DNA from: Nymphaea colorata
Lineage: Eukaryota > Streptophyta > Magnoliopsida > Nymphaeales > Nymphaeaceae
DNA: 64,000 nucleotides
NCBI RefSeq assembly: GCF_008831285.2
Contig: NC_045141.1
Location: 20,704,848-20,768,847, forward strand
Direction of reading: 5' to 3'
The position numbers and the translations under genes were made by a program. The notes below the pieces were generated by a model. The model saw only the letters and a list, made by a program, of their open reading frames with translations, searched no databases and was not told the DNA's origin. Positions 23,301 to 32,570 of this stretch are shown here, in pieces (positions within the stretch are counted from its first letter, which is position 1; the number at the start of each line of letters is the position of its first letter).

Positions 23301-24805
23301 AAATACGTCCAACACATCCATAAACACGTGTACAGCACAAATGGCATTGGCAGATGAATGCTACATCTGAAGAACACAGGAACACCAAGAAAATTTGTTT
23401 TTCCAGCTCTGGAACAAACAATTTTGACATCCAATTGCGTTGCCGTCAGAAAATGCATGAGTCATGAGTCGTATACAATAAGCTGCTGGAAACTGCTAAA
23501 AAAATTTGTAGTCCTTCAGGAAGCAATTTTTGTTTGACAGACGACAGTGAGCCTCTTGGACAAATTCTTTCATGATTGCCTTGTGGCTTTCGACTCGCTA
23601 ACAATATTTGCTTACACATTCTTGAGTACATAGATGCACCAACCAAAAAAAAAAACTTTACCTCTCTACCATCCCATGCGTGCTTCATCTTTCGGGTTAA
23701 GAAAAAAAGACATTACAATGTTTTAAATATTTATCCGAATAAATTTTCATTTATCCTACCCGACCACTTTCCAGTCCATTCTTGTTTCGTGTCATATAAA
23801 TGTCCATATCACCAGTCATTCCATGACAAAATGTCCAACCACTCGACAACCGAGCCATCTGGTAATATATGAACAGCAGAAACTAATGGAAACCAACCAT
23901 AACAAAAACAAATTCCCATATACACACCAATGATGGCCTAATTGACTATAATGCTTCAATCTACCACGAAGAGTTGGGCAACACTTCGATTTTTGGGAAT
24001 GAGATTTACAACATTCCTTTGCCTATAGAAACCAATCATGTGGTAGCTCTCCTTTTTTTCTTTTCACGTTATAACTATTTTCCATGAATGAAATCCTTGG
24101 TCTCATGGAATTGGAGCTTCACAGATTTATGCGGAACGTTTCGTATGGATGCCCTTTGACTGGTGTTGCTGCAAGCCTACGATATGGCAGACCACATTTC
24201 ACATGAACTTGGTTTCATGGAAAGAAATTCTTCGATTGGTTCCAATTGGTTTACGCGACTAGAAGTTCGAAGAATTTAGTAGGTAGCAGCACTTTGATTT
24301 TTTTTGTTCTGGAATTGTTAATATTCTATTTCGGGTGTAAGAATCCCGCGTACGCATGACAGAGGAGACGAAAACGCAATAGAACGTTCCAATCTGTGCA
24401 TATGAAAGGAGAGCAAATGGCGGTGAACGAAAAGCAAAAGATACCGCTATTGTCGGACAAGGAAGGATCCCAAGGGTAGAGGCCGAATTGATCGTCCCCA
24501 ACAAAAGGCTCGCCCTCGTCGTCATCTCTGGCGCTCCCCCGAACCATTGTTAGTCGTGCTCTCCTTCTTCTCCGACGATGATCCGATGAAGAAGACAAGG
24601 TAAGGGAGGATCTATGGAAGGCGGTCGTGGCGATCAGGGAAGAAAAAGAAGATGATGATGATGACTGAAACACCGCCCGAATACAAGCTGCAGAGGACTC
24701 CCTGATACGGGCGGACGTCGAGAAGGAAAACGATAGCGAAGAATAATGCGACAATAAGTGAGACATAGGAGAGGAGTCCGCCATCACCGGAGAAGCTAAG
24801 AACAT
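20324..24805 (-). CDS. Conserved plant protein of unknown function, predicted plastid-targeted
   Basis: Five exons on the minus strand: 24805-24445, 22286-22186, 21363-21250, 21154-21053 and 20494-20324, all GT-AG and in phase, giving 282 aa. The first 90 or so residues are rich in Ser, Arg and Ala with few acidic residues, like a chloroplast transit peptide, and end in a run of Arg. A mature part follows: acidic DDDEGEPF, then FGLYPWDPSL, WVQDDRVTLFTTDGL, MDPEQKLCLGALFDIAA, RKLCIFGFCRSIEMLSDVV, a Gly-rich linker, and the C-terminal block VPLLWGVPPASDRLHVAVRS ending in VYWQWDFL. I recognise these as conserved among plants but cannot attach a function. No membrane segment is evident. I chose the ATG at 24805; another in-frame Met eight codons later is possible. 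Confidence 0.85.
22287..24444 (-). other. First intron of the plastid-type gene (2.2 kb)
   Basis: Bounded by the donor GGTATC at 24444-24443 and the acceptor TTTACAG at 22287. It holds a tandem duplication at 23208-23299 and no exon that I can support. Confidence 0.8.
23208..23299. repeat. Tandem duplication, 46-bp spacing
   Basis: TGGCATGGAAATTGGAATAA starts at 23208 and a close copy, with a few substitutions, starts at 23254. Both are followed by CTCAAAT and GTACAAA. Confidence 0.8.
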
Positions 24806-25661
24806 GATGATCACGACGATGAGAGACTAAGAAGAAAATTCATGGGGAAGAGGGAGACTTCATATGGAGGGGGAAGGGGAGAGAATTGGTGGCAGGGGTT
24901 CGTTGGAGAAGCACGCAAGAGTCAAGCGCGTCGTCCGGAGCAGCCAATTGTGCTAACGAACATAAGGACAGGTCTGGCCGCAGACAAGTTGGTAAAACTT
25001 TGAAGGTTGACGTACAGAGGCCAAGAACACAGAGACCCATCCGGCCTTTGGAGAAATTAGAAAATCCAGACCTCCGTAGAGTTAGCTCCTCCGTTCCCGC
25101 GGACCGCGGAAATTAAAGCTTCTTTCCTTTTTCCGCCATTTTATTGTTTTAGAACCACGCAAAGGCTAATGCTTGTTTCTGTTTGTTTATCCAAAAGAAT
25201 GCATAAATTATTTTGATTCGAGCATTGAATAGAACTGCGAATTTCACAAAAAAAAAAAAAAAAAACGTCCCTGTTGACACTAACTCAAAGAAAGATGTAA
25301 CTAGCACCAGGTTGCTTACTCTTCTCCACCTGCGTGTTTCAGAAACGTGATCGTTCTTCCCGTAATAAACTTTGGATCACCTTTTTCTTATATAACGATT
25401 GTGAACTTCAACGACTCCGTTTTCAGGACAATGACTGCTTGGGGTAGGCCCTCATCCTTTTATTGCAACAACATAGAGATGTATTTATAGCAAAAATGGG
25501 TCCACAAGGACCTCAGTCCTTCAAAATATTTTCTTTTAATGAATCCCACATGGTATATGTGGGATTCCATTTGGTATACAGTTCATTATCTACAATAAGC
25601 AACAAAAGGTTAAAAGGCTTCAGCAAAGAGTCTTGCAAATGGCAAACCTGCTTCAACGGAA
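24806..25661. other. Upstream region of the plastid-type gene, with a possible older LTR piece
   Basis: The 5' part near 24806-25110 is probably the leader and promoter of the minus-strand gene. From about 25440 the sequence resembles an LTR on the minus strand, with TATAAATA near 25480 and a perfect hairpin at 25541-25567. The young copia element at 25667 inserted next to or into this piece. Confidence 0.45.
25541..25567. repeat. Perfect hairpin, 11-bp arms
   Basis: GAATCCCACAT, a five-base loop, then ATGTGGGATTC. A 'TCCCACAT' block is frequent near the starts of plant LTRs, which supports an older LTR fragment here. Confidence 0.7.
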
Positions 25662-25666
25662 TGGTA

Positions 25667-25900
25667 TGTAGGATGACTAGCAGGATGGCTACCGAATCAG
25701 TTTGGATTTTGAAGATAAAATCTTCTTTATTAGTCAAGATGTTGTTTCCAAATTTTGTTGTAACAAAGAAACCGTTGTAACGTCATATCCCTAAATTCTT
25801 GCTACCGTGTATATTAGGATGAAAAGTTGTCAATAGCAATACATAGAAGTTACGATTCTTCTAATTGAGTTTCTTCTTCTTCCTTACTGTTATTTTCTCA
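25667..25900 (+). repeat. 5' LTR of the right copia element
   Basis: Starts TGTAGGATGACTAGCAGG and ends TTATTTTCTCA. It is 234 bp and differs from the 3' LTR in three places: G/A in the CAAGATRTTG block, T/C in AACGYCATA, and T/C in TTCTYAATTG or TTCCAATTG. Confidence 0.96.
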
Positions 25901-25915
25901 TGGTATCAGAGCACC
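25901..25915 (+). other. Primer-binding site of the right copia element
   Basis: TGGTATCAGAGCACC directly follows the 5' LTR and matches the initiator methionine tRNA 3' end used by most plant copia elements. Confidence 0.9.
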
Positions 25916-26031
25916 CGTGTGGGTAAGAGAGTTGGTTTTCTACTCTTTTGTTTCTCAGTTTTGTGCCCTGTTTCTCATTCTGTTGTGCCCTGTTTCTCAT
26001 TCTGTTGTGCCCTGTTTTTTGTCCTGCTCTC

Positions 26032-27117
26032 ATGGCTACCGCGTCGGGTGTTCACAATAATGGTGATGATCAAATTGAAGCCAACATGTCACCCTTTCTC
26101 CTGCATCACTCGAATAATCCTGGTGCTATCCTTGTGACCAGCCCTTTAGTCGGTGACAACTATGCAACATGGCAGAGGGCCATGAAGATGGCTTTAAGTG
26201 CAAAGAACAAATTTGGGTTCATTGATGGTTCCATTCCCAAACCTTCGTTAAACAGTCCAGACTACAAAGCTTGGATCCGCTGCAATGATTTGGTGCATTC
26301 ATGGCTTCTCAACTCACTTTCAAAGGAAATCGCTAACAGCGTTATCTATGCCAATGAGGCTCGTGAGGTATGGAATGACCTACAAGATCGTTTTTCTCAA
26401 GGTAATGCTTCCCGTATTTACCAATTGAAGAAGATGGTTTCTGATCTACGACAAGAGCAATATTCCTTACCAAATTATTTTACTCGTCTAAAGACTTTAT
26501 GGGATGAAATTGCTTCATATTCTACTGTTCCTACATGCTCTTGTGGTGCTTTTAAAGAGTTCAATTCCTGTCAAGATCGTGAGAAAGTGTATCAATTTTT
26601 GATGGGACTCAATGAATCGTATGGCAACATTAGAAGCCAGATTCTTGCCATAGATCCATTACCCAATATTAACAAGGTTTACTCCCTTGTGTTGCAAGAG
26701 GAAACTCGGCGACTACTAGTTCCGCAGCTCTTAAGTTCTGAAAATATTGCTTTAGCAGTAAATTCGTTACCTTCTTATAAGAAAAACTTTCAGCCAAGAG
26801 GACAACAGTACATGAAGAACAGGCCACGTCCAAAATGTGACCACTGTGGTCAACTTAGGCATATCCAAGCACGCTGCTATGCATTACATGGCTACCCGCC
26901 TAACCATCCCAAATCTAAAGCTTCATCTGAAATGGGTAAAGGCGGACACACTCAACATGGATCCTCGGCAAATGTCACTACTGCTGCTACAATTCTCTCT
27001 CAGCTGACTGAAGATCAACTCAGCAAATTAACGGCATGGCTTAGTGCTGATGACAAACCTGCTGCTGCAAACGTCGCAGATGCTCAATTCCTCCCATCAT
27101 TTACCATGGATTATTGA
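26032..27117 (+). CDS. copia Gag, ends in its own stop codon
   Basis: The preferred ATG is at 26032, 361 codons; the frame is open further upstream to 25948, but that part is repetitive leader. The protein has the retrotransposon gag (UBN2-like) region, with the NYATWQRAMKMAL and WND-LQDRF landmarks, and a zinc knuckle of the C-X2-C-X4-H-X4-C form at about 26836-26877. The stop TGA at 27115-27117 overlaps the first codon of the protease motif in the next frame. In most plant copia elements gag and pol form one frame, so this is either a one-base change or a frameshift site. Confidence 0.9.
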   Translation: MATASGVHNNGDDQIEANMSPFLLHHSNNPGAILVTSPLVGDNYATWQRAMKMALSAKNKFGFIDGSIPKPSLNSPDYKAWIRCNDLVHSWLLNSLSKEIANSVIYANEAREVWNDLQDRFSQGNASRIYQLKKMVSDLRQEQYSLPNYFTRLKTLWDEIASYSTVPTCSCGAFKEFNSCQDREKVYQFLMGLNESYGNIRSQILAIDPLPNINKVYSLVLQEETRRLLVPQLLSSENIALAVNSLPSYKKNFQPRGQQYMKNRPRPKCDHCGQLRHIQARCYALHGYPPNHPKSKASSEMGKGGHTQHGSSANVTTAATILSQLTEDQLSKLTAWLSADDKPAAANVADAQFLPSFTMDY

Positions 27118-29847
27118 TACCGGAGCCTCAGACCATATGACTCCCCAACTTCACTTGATGACCAATGTCATTCCTCTACCCAAAGTTCGCCTTATTAATC
27201 TTCCAAATGGCCAACAACTTTCAGCTACTCATACAGGAACCATAGAACTCCAGCCGAACCTCATACTTATAGATGTACCTTACATACCAGAATTTAGATA
27301 CAATCTATTGTCAATCCCTAAACTCACCAAAACCACTGACTATGCTGCTGTTTTTCTCTCATCTTGTTGTCTCTTTCAGGACCGTTTGTCGAAGAGGCTG
27401 ATTGGAGTGGGTAGCTTATGCGGCGGACTGTATCATCTACGATTACCGGCCAGTTCTCATGCTCTTTCTGTTTCTTCCCTTAATAAATCTCATGTTTGAC
27501 ATATGAGACTTGGACATCCGTCGTTTGACAAAACTCAATCTTTGAATTCTGATGTTCTTATTTCCAAGCAAGAATTTCTATGTGATGCTTGTCATAAAGC
27601 TAAGTTCTCTCGCTTGCCCTTTCCTCATAGTAGTAGTAGAGCGAGTTTTCCATTTGCATTACTTCACTGCGATATTTGGGGAGAATATGCCACGCCCTCA
27701 CATACTGGAGCGCATTACTTCCTCACTATAGTTGATGATTTCTCTCGTGCAACTTGGGTCTTCTTGATGCGTTTTAAGTCTGAAACTTTTTCTTGTTTCA
27801 CTCGGTTCCATGCTATGGTAGAAAACCAATTTCATACCAAAATTAAATGTCTTCGAAGTGACAATGGTTCAGAATTTCTTGCAAATAATATGCAAGAATT
27901 TCTTTATATGCATGGGATCGAACACCAAACTTCATGTGTTGCGACACCGCAACAAAATGAAAGAGTTGAAAGAAAATATCGTCACTTACTTGAAGTCGCC
28001 CGAGCGCTTCGTTTTCATGCATACTTACCTATTAAGTTTTGGGGCGAATGTATTTTAACAGCTTGATTAATCGTCTCCCATCCCCTATTTTGAATAATAA
28101 ATCTCCTTTTGAACTCTTGTTTCATAAAACATCCATCTATGAAGATTTGCGTGTATTTGGATGTCTATGTTATGCTCGAAATATGAGTGTACACCGAGAT
28201 AAATTTACCACACGTGCATATAGATGCATTTTTGTAGGATATCCTTCAAATAAAAAAGGATATAAAGTCTATAATCTTGACTCCAAAGAAATTTTTATAA
28301 GCCGCGATGTGGTATTTTACGAAGACCGGTTCCCATTCCAATTTCAAAATGATGATGGTTTGAACTCACCTGTGCTGCCAACACCACAAGAAGACTATAT
28401 GAGTGAAGAAAGTGACTCTCCAATTGTAAGTGCGCCCGAGCCAGCTCCACCAATGTCGTCATCCATTCCACCTACTCATCTCGTTTCTACAGAACCAGTC
28501 AACCATCATAATTCTTCCATTTCATCCCAATCTGAACCCATCATACGAAAATCAAGCCACCCACCTTCATATCTCAATCAGTATGTGTGCTCAAACGTAA
28601 TGGTATCAGATTCGCTGCCTAAGGATCCTCACTCCATGACGCCATCTTCAGGTACATGGTATCCTATTCAAAATTATCTTTACCATTCTAAGTTTTCTCC
28701 ACAACACTTTGCATTTTTAACCTCTATTTTGAGTGATGCTGAACCTACCTCGTATGCGGAAGCGGTGCAACATCAACACTGGCGCCAAGCTATGGCTGAT
28801 GAGATCCATGCTCTCCAACAAAATACCATCTGGACCCTTACTACCCTACCTCCAAATAAAATTCAAATTGGTTGTCGTTGGGTATATAAAGTCAAACAGA
28901 GGTCTGATGGTACCATCGAACGCTACAAAGCCCAACTTGTAGCAAAAGGGTATACACAAATTGAGGGTATTGATTTTCATGAGACTTTTGCTCCAGTCGC
29001 AAAGCTTACTACCATGAAGACTTTACTTGCGGTTGCTGCAACTCGTCAATGGTCCCTATATCAAATGGACGTTAGTAATGCATTCATACATGGGGAGCTG
29101 CACGAAGAAGTTTATATGACCATTCCTCCAGGTCTTCTTCGTGAGGGGGAGTATTCCAGTACGACTGTTTGTCGCCTCCATAAGTCCTTGTACGAACTTA
29201 AACAATCACCACGTAACTGGTTTCACAAGCTCATGACTGCCCTTAAGGATGCTCATTTTATTCAATCCAATACAGATTACACATTATTCACTCGACACTC
29301 TGGAAATCAATTTATTGCTATCCTAGTGTATGTGGATGATCTTATTATTACAGGAAATGATGAGCAAGGTATTTCTTCAATCAAGACCTTCTTACACTCC
29401 AGATTCCATATAAAAGATCTAGGAAATCTCAAGTATTTCCTAGGAATTGAGGTTGCTCGAGCGCCATCCGGGATATTTTTAAATCAAAGAAAGTATGCAT
29501 TGGAGATTCTTTCTGACGCTGGTCTATTAGGAGCAAAACCAGCCGATTTTCCTATGGATCAAAAACTGAAACTAACTCCAGAAGAAGGTGAACCGATTAA
29601 AGATCCAGCTATGTATCGAAGGTTAGTAGGGCGCTTGATCTATTTGACCATTACTCGTCTAGAAATAACATATTCAGTTCATATGTTAAGTCAATTCATG
29701 CAATCACCACGACTTCCACATTATGAAGCAACTCTTCGTATATTAAGATACTTAAAATTATCTCCTGGAAAAGGTATCTTTCTATCATCATCTAGTGAAA
29801 TGCAGTTAAGAGCATATTGTGATTCTGATTGGGCGAGTTGTCCTTGA
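27032..29847 (+). pseudogene. copia pol region with two stops and a frame change
   Basis: The protease motif DTGA lies at 27116-27127, in the frame one base ahead of gag. The frame is broken by a TGA at 27497-27499, between the gag-pre-integrase region and the integrase zinc-binding region. The integrase core is present, with its Asp, Asp and Glu landmarks. A TGA at 28064 marks a frame change near 28040-28066, after which the reading continues in another frame to a TGA at 29845. Reverse transcriptase, with YVDD near 29329-29340, lies in this last part. The pieces are clearly one ancient single pol gene; I do not give a repaired version. Confidence 0.93.
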
Positions 29848-30285
29848 AGTCGGAAATCAGTAAGTGGTTTTGTGGTTTTTCTCGATAAAAGTCCAATCTC
29901 ATTGAAGTCAAAGAAGCAAACTACCGTAGCCAGATCATCCGCAGAAGCGGAATATCGAGCAATGGCTACTGCTGCATGCGAAATTGTATGGTTGAAGGCA
30001 CTATTAAAGAATTTAGATGTACACCATCACAAACCAATAAGCCTATATTGTGACAATCAAGCAGCCTTGCATATCTCCAAAAATCCACTTTTTCATGAAC
30101 GAACAAAACATATAGAACTGGATTGTCACTTCGTTCGAGAGAAGGTTCAACAAAAAGTAATTCAACCTCAGCATGTATCCACGTCATTGCAGCTGGCTGA
30201 TATTTTCACAAAACCATTGGGCAGAGATATGTTCCAAAGCTTGAAGGCCAAGTTGGGTGTCACAAATCTACACACTCCAACTTGA
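29848..30285 (+). pseudogene. copia RNase H, continuing after an in-frame stop
   Basis: The same frame as the reverse transcriptase continues after the TGA at 29845-29847. It shows the RNase H blocks [20 protein letters not shown] and [11 protein letters not shown], then ends at 30285, just before the polypurine tract. The stop separates it from the catalytic Asp-bearing YCDSDWASC block. Confidence 0.93.
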
Positions 30286-30292
30286 GGGGGAG
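30284..30292 (+). other. Polypurine tract of the right copia element
   Basis: GAGGGGGAG lies directly before the 3' LTR, at the position where plus-strand priming occurs. Confidence 0.85.
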
Positions 30293-30526
30293 TGTAGGAT
30301 GACTAGCAGGATGGCTACCGAATCAGTTTGGATTTTGAAGATAAAATCTTCTTTATTAGTCAAGATATTGTTTCCAAATTTTGTTGTAACAAAGAAACCG
30401 TTGTAACGCCATATCCCTAAATTCTTGCTACCGTGTATATTAGGATGAAAAGTTGTCAATAGCAATACATAGAAGTTACGATTCTTCCAATTGAGTTTCT
30501 TCTTCTTCCTTACTGTTATTTTCTCA
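30293..30526 (+). repeat. 3' LTR of the right copia element
   Basis: 234 bp, starting TGTAGGATGACTAGCAGG and ending TTTTCTCA, followed by the target duplication TGGTA. Confidence 0.96.
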
Positions 30527-30531
30527 TGGTA

Positions 30532-32517
30532 TGATTCAGATTTAACGTTCTGAAATAACTATAAAAGACATAATGGTTGGATTCAGATCGGCTTGACATC
30601 ATTCACGTTTTTCTTTTTATAGTCTATTCACCACTATCAGTTGTTAAATTCAGGCTTTTCTACACAATAACCAAGTTAGACTCTTCAGTTAGAAGATCTC
30701 ATTATCTTCGATTTGAATTTGTAACTGTGGTGGGTGGATCTTAATATTTTTTTTTCTTTCACTACTATGTGTTTTCCCACAACTTTTGATTATAATAGGT
30801 TTTCCATCACCTAGTAGAAGGTCTAACTTCCATCCAATCTCTCATCCTTACAGGGCCTGTAGCACTCTTAGGTTATATGGCTTGTAGCACTCCCACGTCT
30901 TTACTATGTACCCTGTCATGCTTCAACTTGCTCATCAATGTCTTCTTTTTTGCAGCACTCTCACGTCACAAAAATTTGAAACAGACGATGGTTGCCTACA
31001 ACTGTGTATTGTACTGACCCGATTGAATATGTGTTTACTCTAGTGGTGCATCCCATTTATGCATCCACAAATTTAAATACAAGTTTATTTTCAAATTCAA
31101 TCACTCTCACCCAAAATAAAAATATGATTTGCAATATTTTCAATTTGGGACCAATTCAACGCTGTACTAGCTCCGGTAAGGTCAACACTAACTTAAGCCT
31201 CTTCCATGCTTCCCCTAAGCTCCTTGCCAGCTGAGCTTGAGCTGAGCTAAATCTATCACTGATAAGGTCTGATAAATGAGCCAAGCAAACGAATCATAGT
31301 TGGCAGATTCTGCAAGTAGCTGATCATCCGAACTAAAGTTCACAAGTGAATACGAAGCTAAAAAAGGTCCTATTCTGCCATTTCAAACGAAAGAGTAATA
31401 AAAGTTGATCTCATGACATTTATATAATAAGAACATTGTGTTTTTGAAACGTGTTGTAAGGCACGTCGTTCTTCGTATCAAAGCCTTACTAATAGTTGAT
31501 ATATAATCCCAAACTAATATTTGCAAAACCAACATCCAGCAAATCATTTGACCTCCGCAATTATATGCAAATGATTCTAAATATAAGTACTGGCTCATTG
31601 TGTACGCGCCCAGTTAAGCCAGCACCTATGATTCACATCCACGATTAGAATGATAAACAGGTGTGTTATCTTACACGAAAAGAATTTATCGGCATTAAAA
31701 TATTTTTTTATTTATGTCAGGAGAAGTATTTTCAAAGGGTGTTTGACAAGAAAAAAATAATGTGATTGACACACATGTTAGTGTTTCGAAGACACTTTGT
31801 CCTATTTCAATTAACATAACACCTTGTTCTTACATTCATCAATTAATCACTTGATATAATCACAATCTAGCCTGGAACAAAAACAGTATGTTTCAAGCAT
31901 GTCTTATAATAACATGCCTTTCAATAATATAATATTTTTCCTATCAAAAGATCTATCGGTCGTATGCAAGTCCTGTTTGCGTATGTAGCACTAACCGTGA
32001 AGTATATTATAGGTTCCAAAATCCGTTGGTTTCGTATATTCACAAATCATATGTTTACTAAAATTTTACTTTAGAGGCAACACATACAAGTGAACAATTT
32101 TAAATACATTAACTTGTTATATTTTGATTTTTACATCAAAGTAGCAAAAATAAACTTTATTTGAGATTCGTTTACGTTGATCTCATTTAACCGAGTCATG
32201 CCATGCATGAAAACCCGTTTTACACAGGAAACCGACTCGGTTCAGTTACGCACGTGAAGCGACAAGATCAGAAGAACACAAAACCAGCGCGGGAAGCCGT
32301 TTCTTTTGATCTCCCTCCAATTTTCAAAAAGCCATCAGCCGACGTGCCAGCCTCGACGACACCCAATTCGCCGTCGGGTCAATGGCCGCCACCATCGGAG
32401 TTCCGGAGACCTCGACGTCCATGACGAAGGAGGACGCTCCTTCCTTCTCTTTCGTCTTCCAGCGGGGAGAGAGAGGGCCAGAGGGGCTACAGGCGAGGGC
32501 CGACCGCGTCGTTGGAG
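30532..32517. other. Intergenic region and kinesin upstream region
   Basis: AT-rich sequence with no gene that I can support up to about 32200. The last 300 bases turn GC-rich and probably contain the kinesin promoter and leader, including an upstream ORF starting at 32382. Confidence 0.6.
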
Positions 32518-32570
32518 ATGGCGTCCAGATCATCGAGCATGTCCCGCGGGGAGAAGCAGGGAAGGGGTAA
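32382..32570 (+). promoter_or_regulatory. Upstream ORF overlapping the kinesin start codon
   Basis: An ATG at 32382 opens a 62-codon frame that ends with TAA at 32568-32570, after the kinesin ATG at 32518 and out of frame with it. If the transcript starts upstream of 32382, ribosomes using this ATG would miss the main start. Its context has G at +4 but T at -3, so it is moderate to weak; the main ATG has G at both -3 and +4. Whether the transcript includes it is not known. Confidence 0.4.

Larger units (their letters stand above)
25667..30526 (+). mobile_element. Complete but defective Ty1/copia retrotransposon, 4860 bp
   Basis: Two LTRs of exactly 234 bp flank a gag-pol region in the usual copia order. 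The five bases TGGTA occur at 25662-25666 and 30527-30531 as a target duplication. A primer-binding site follows the 5' LTR and a polypurine tract precedes the 3' LTR. The LTRs differ at only three positions by my reading, all transitions, which indicates a recent insertion. The coding region nevertheless has two stop codons and two frame changes, so the element is probably not autonomous. Confidence 0.97.

Noticed and set aside
23576-23872. 98-codon plus-strand frame in the first intron of the plastid-type gene
   Set aside because: No recognisable domain and no supporting splice or start context.
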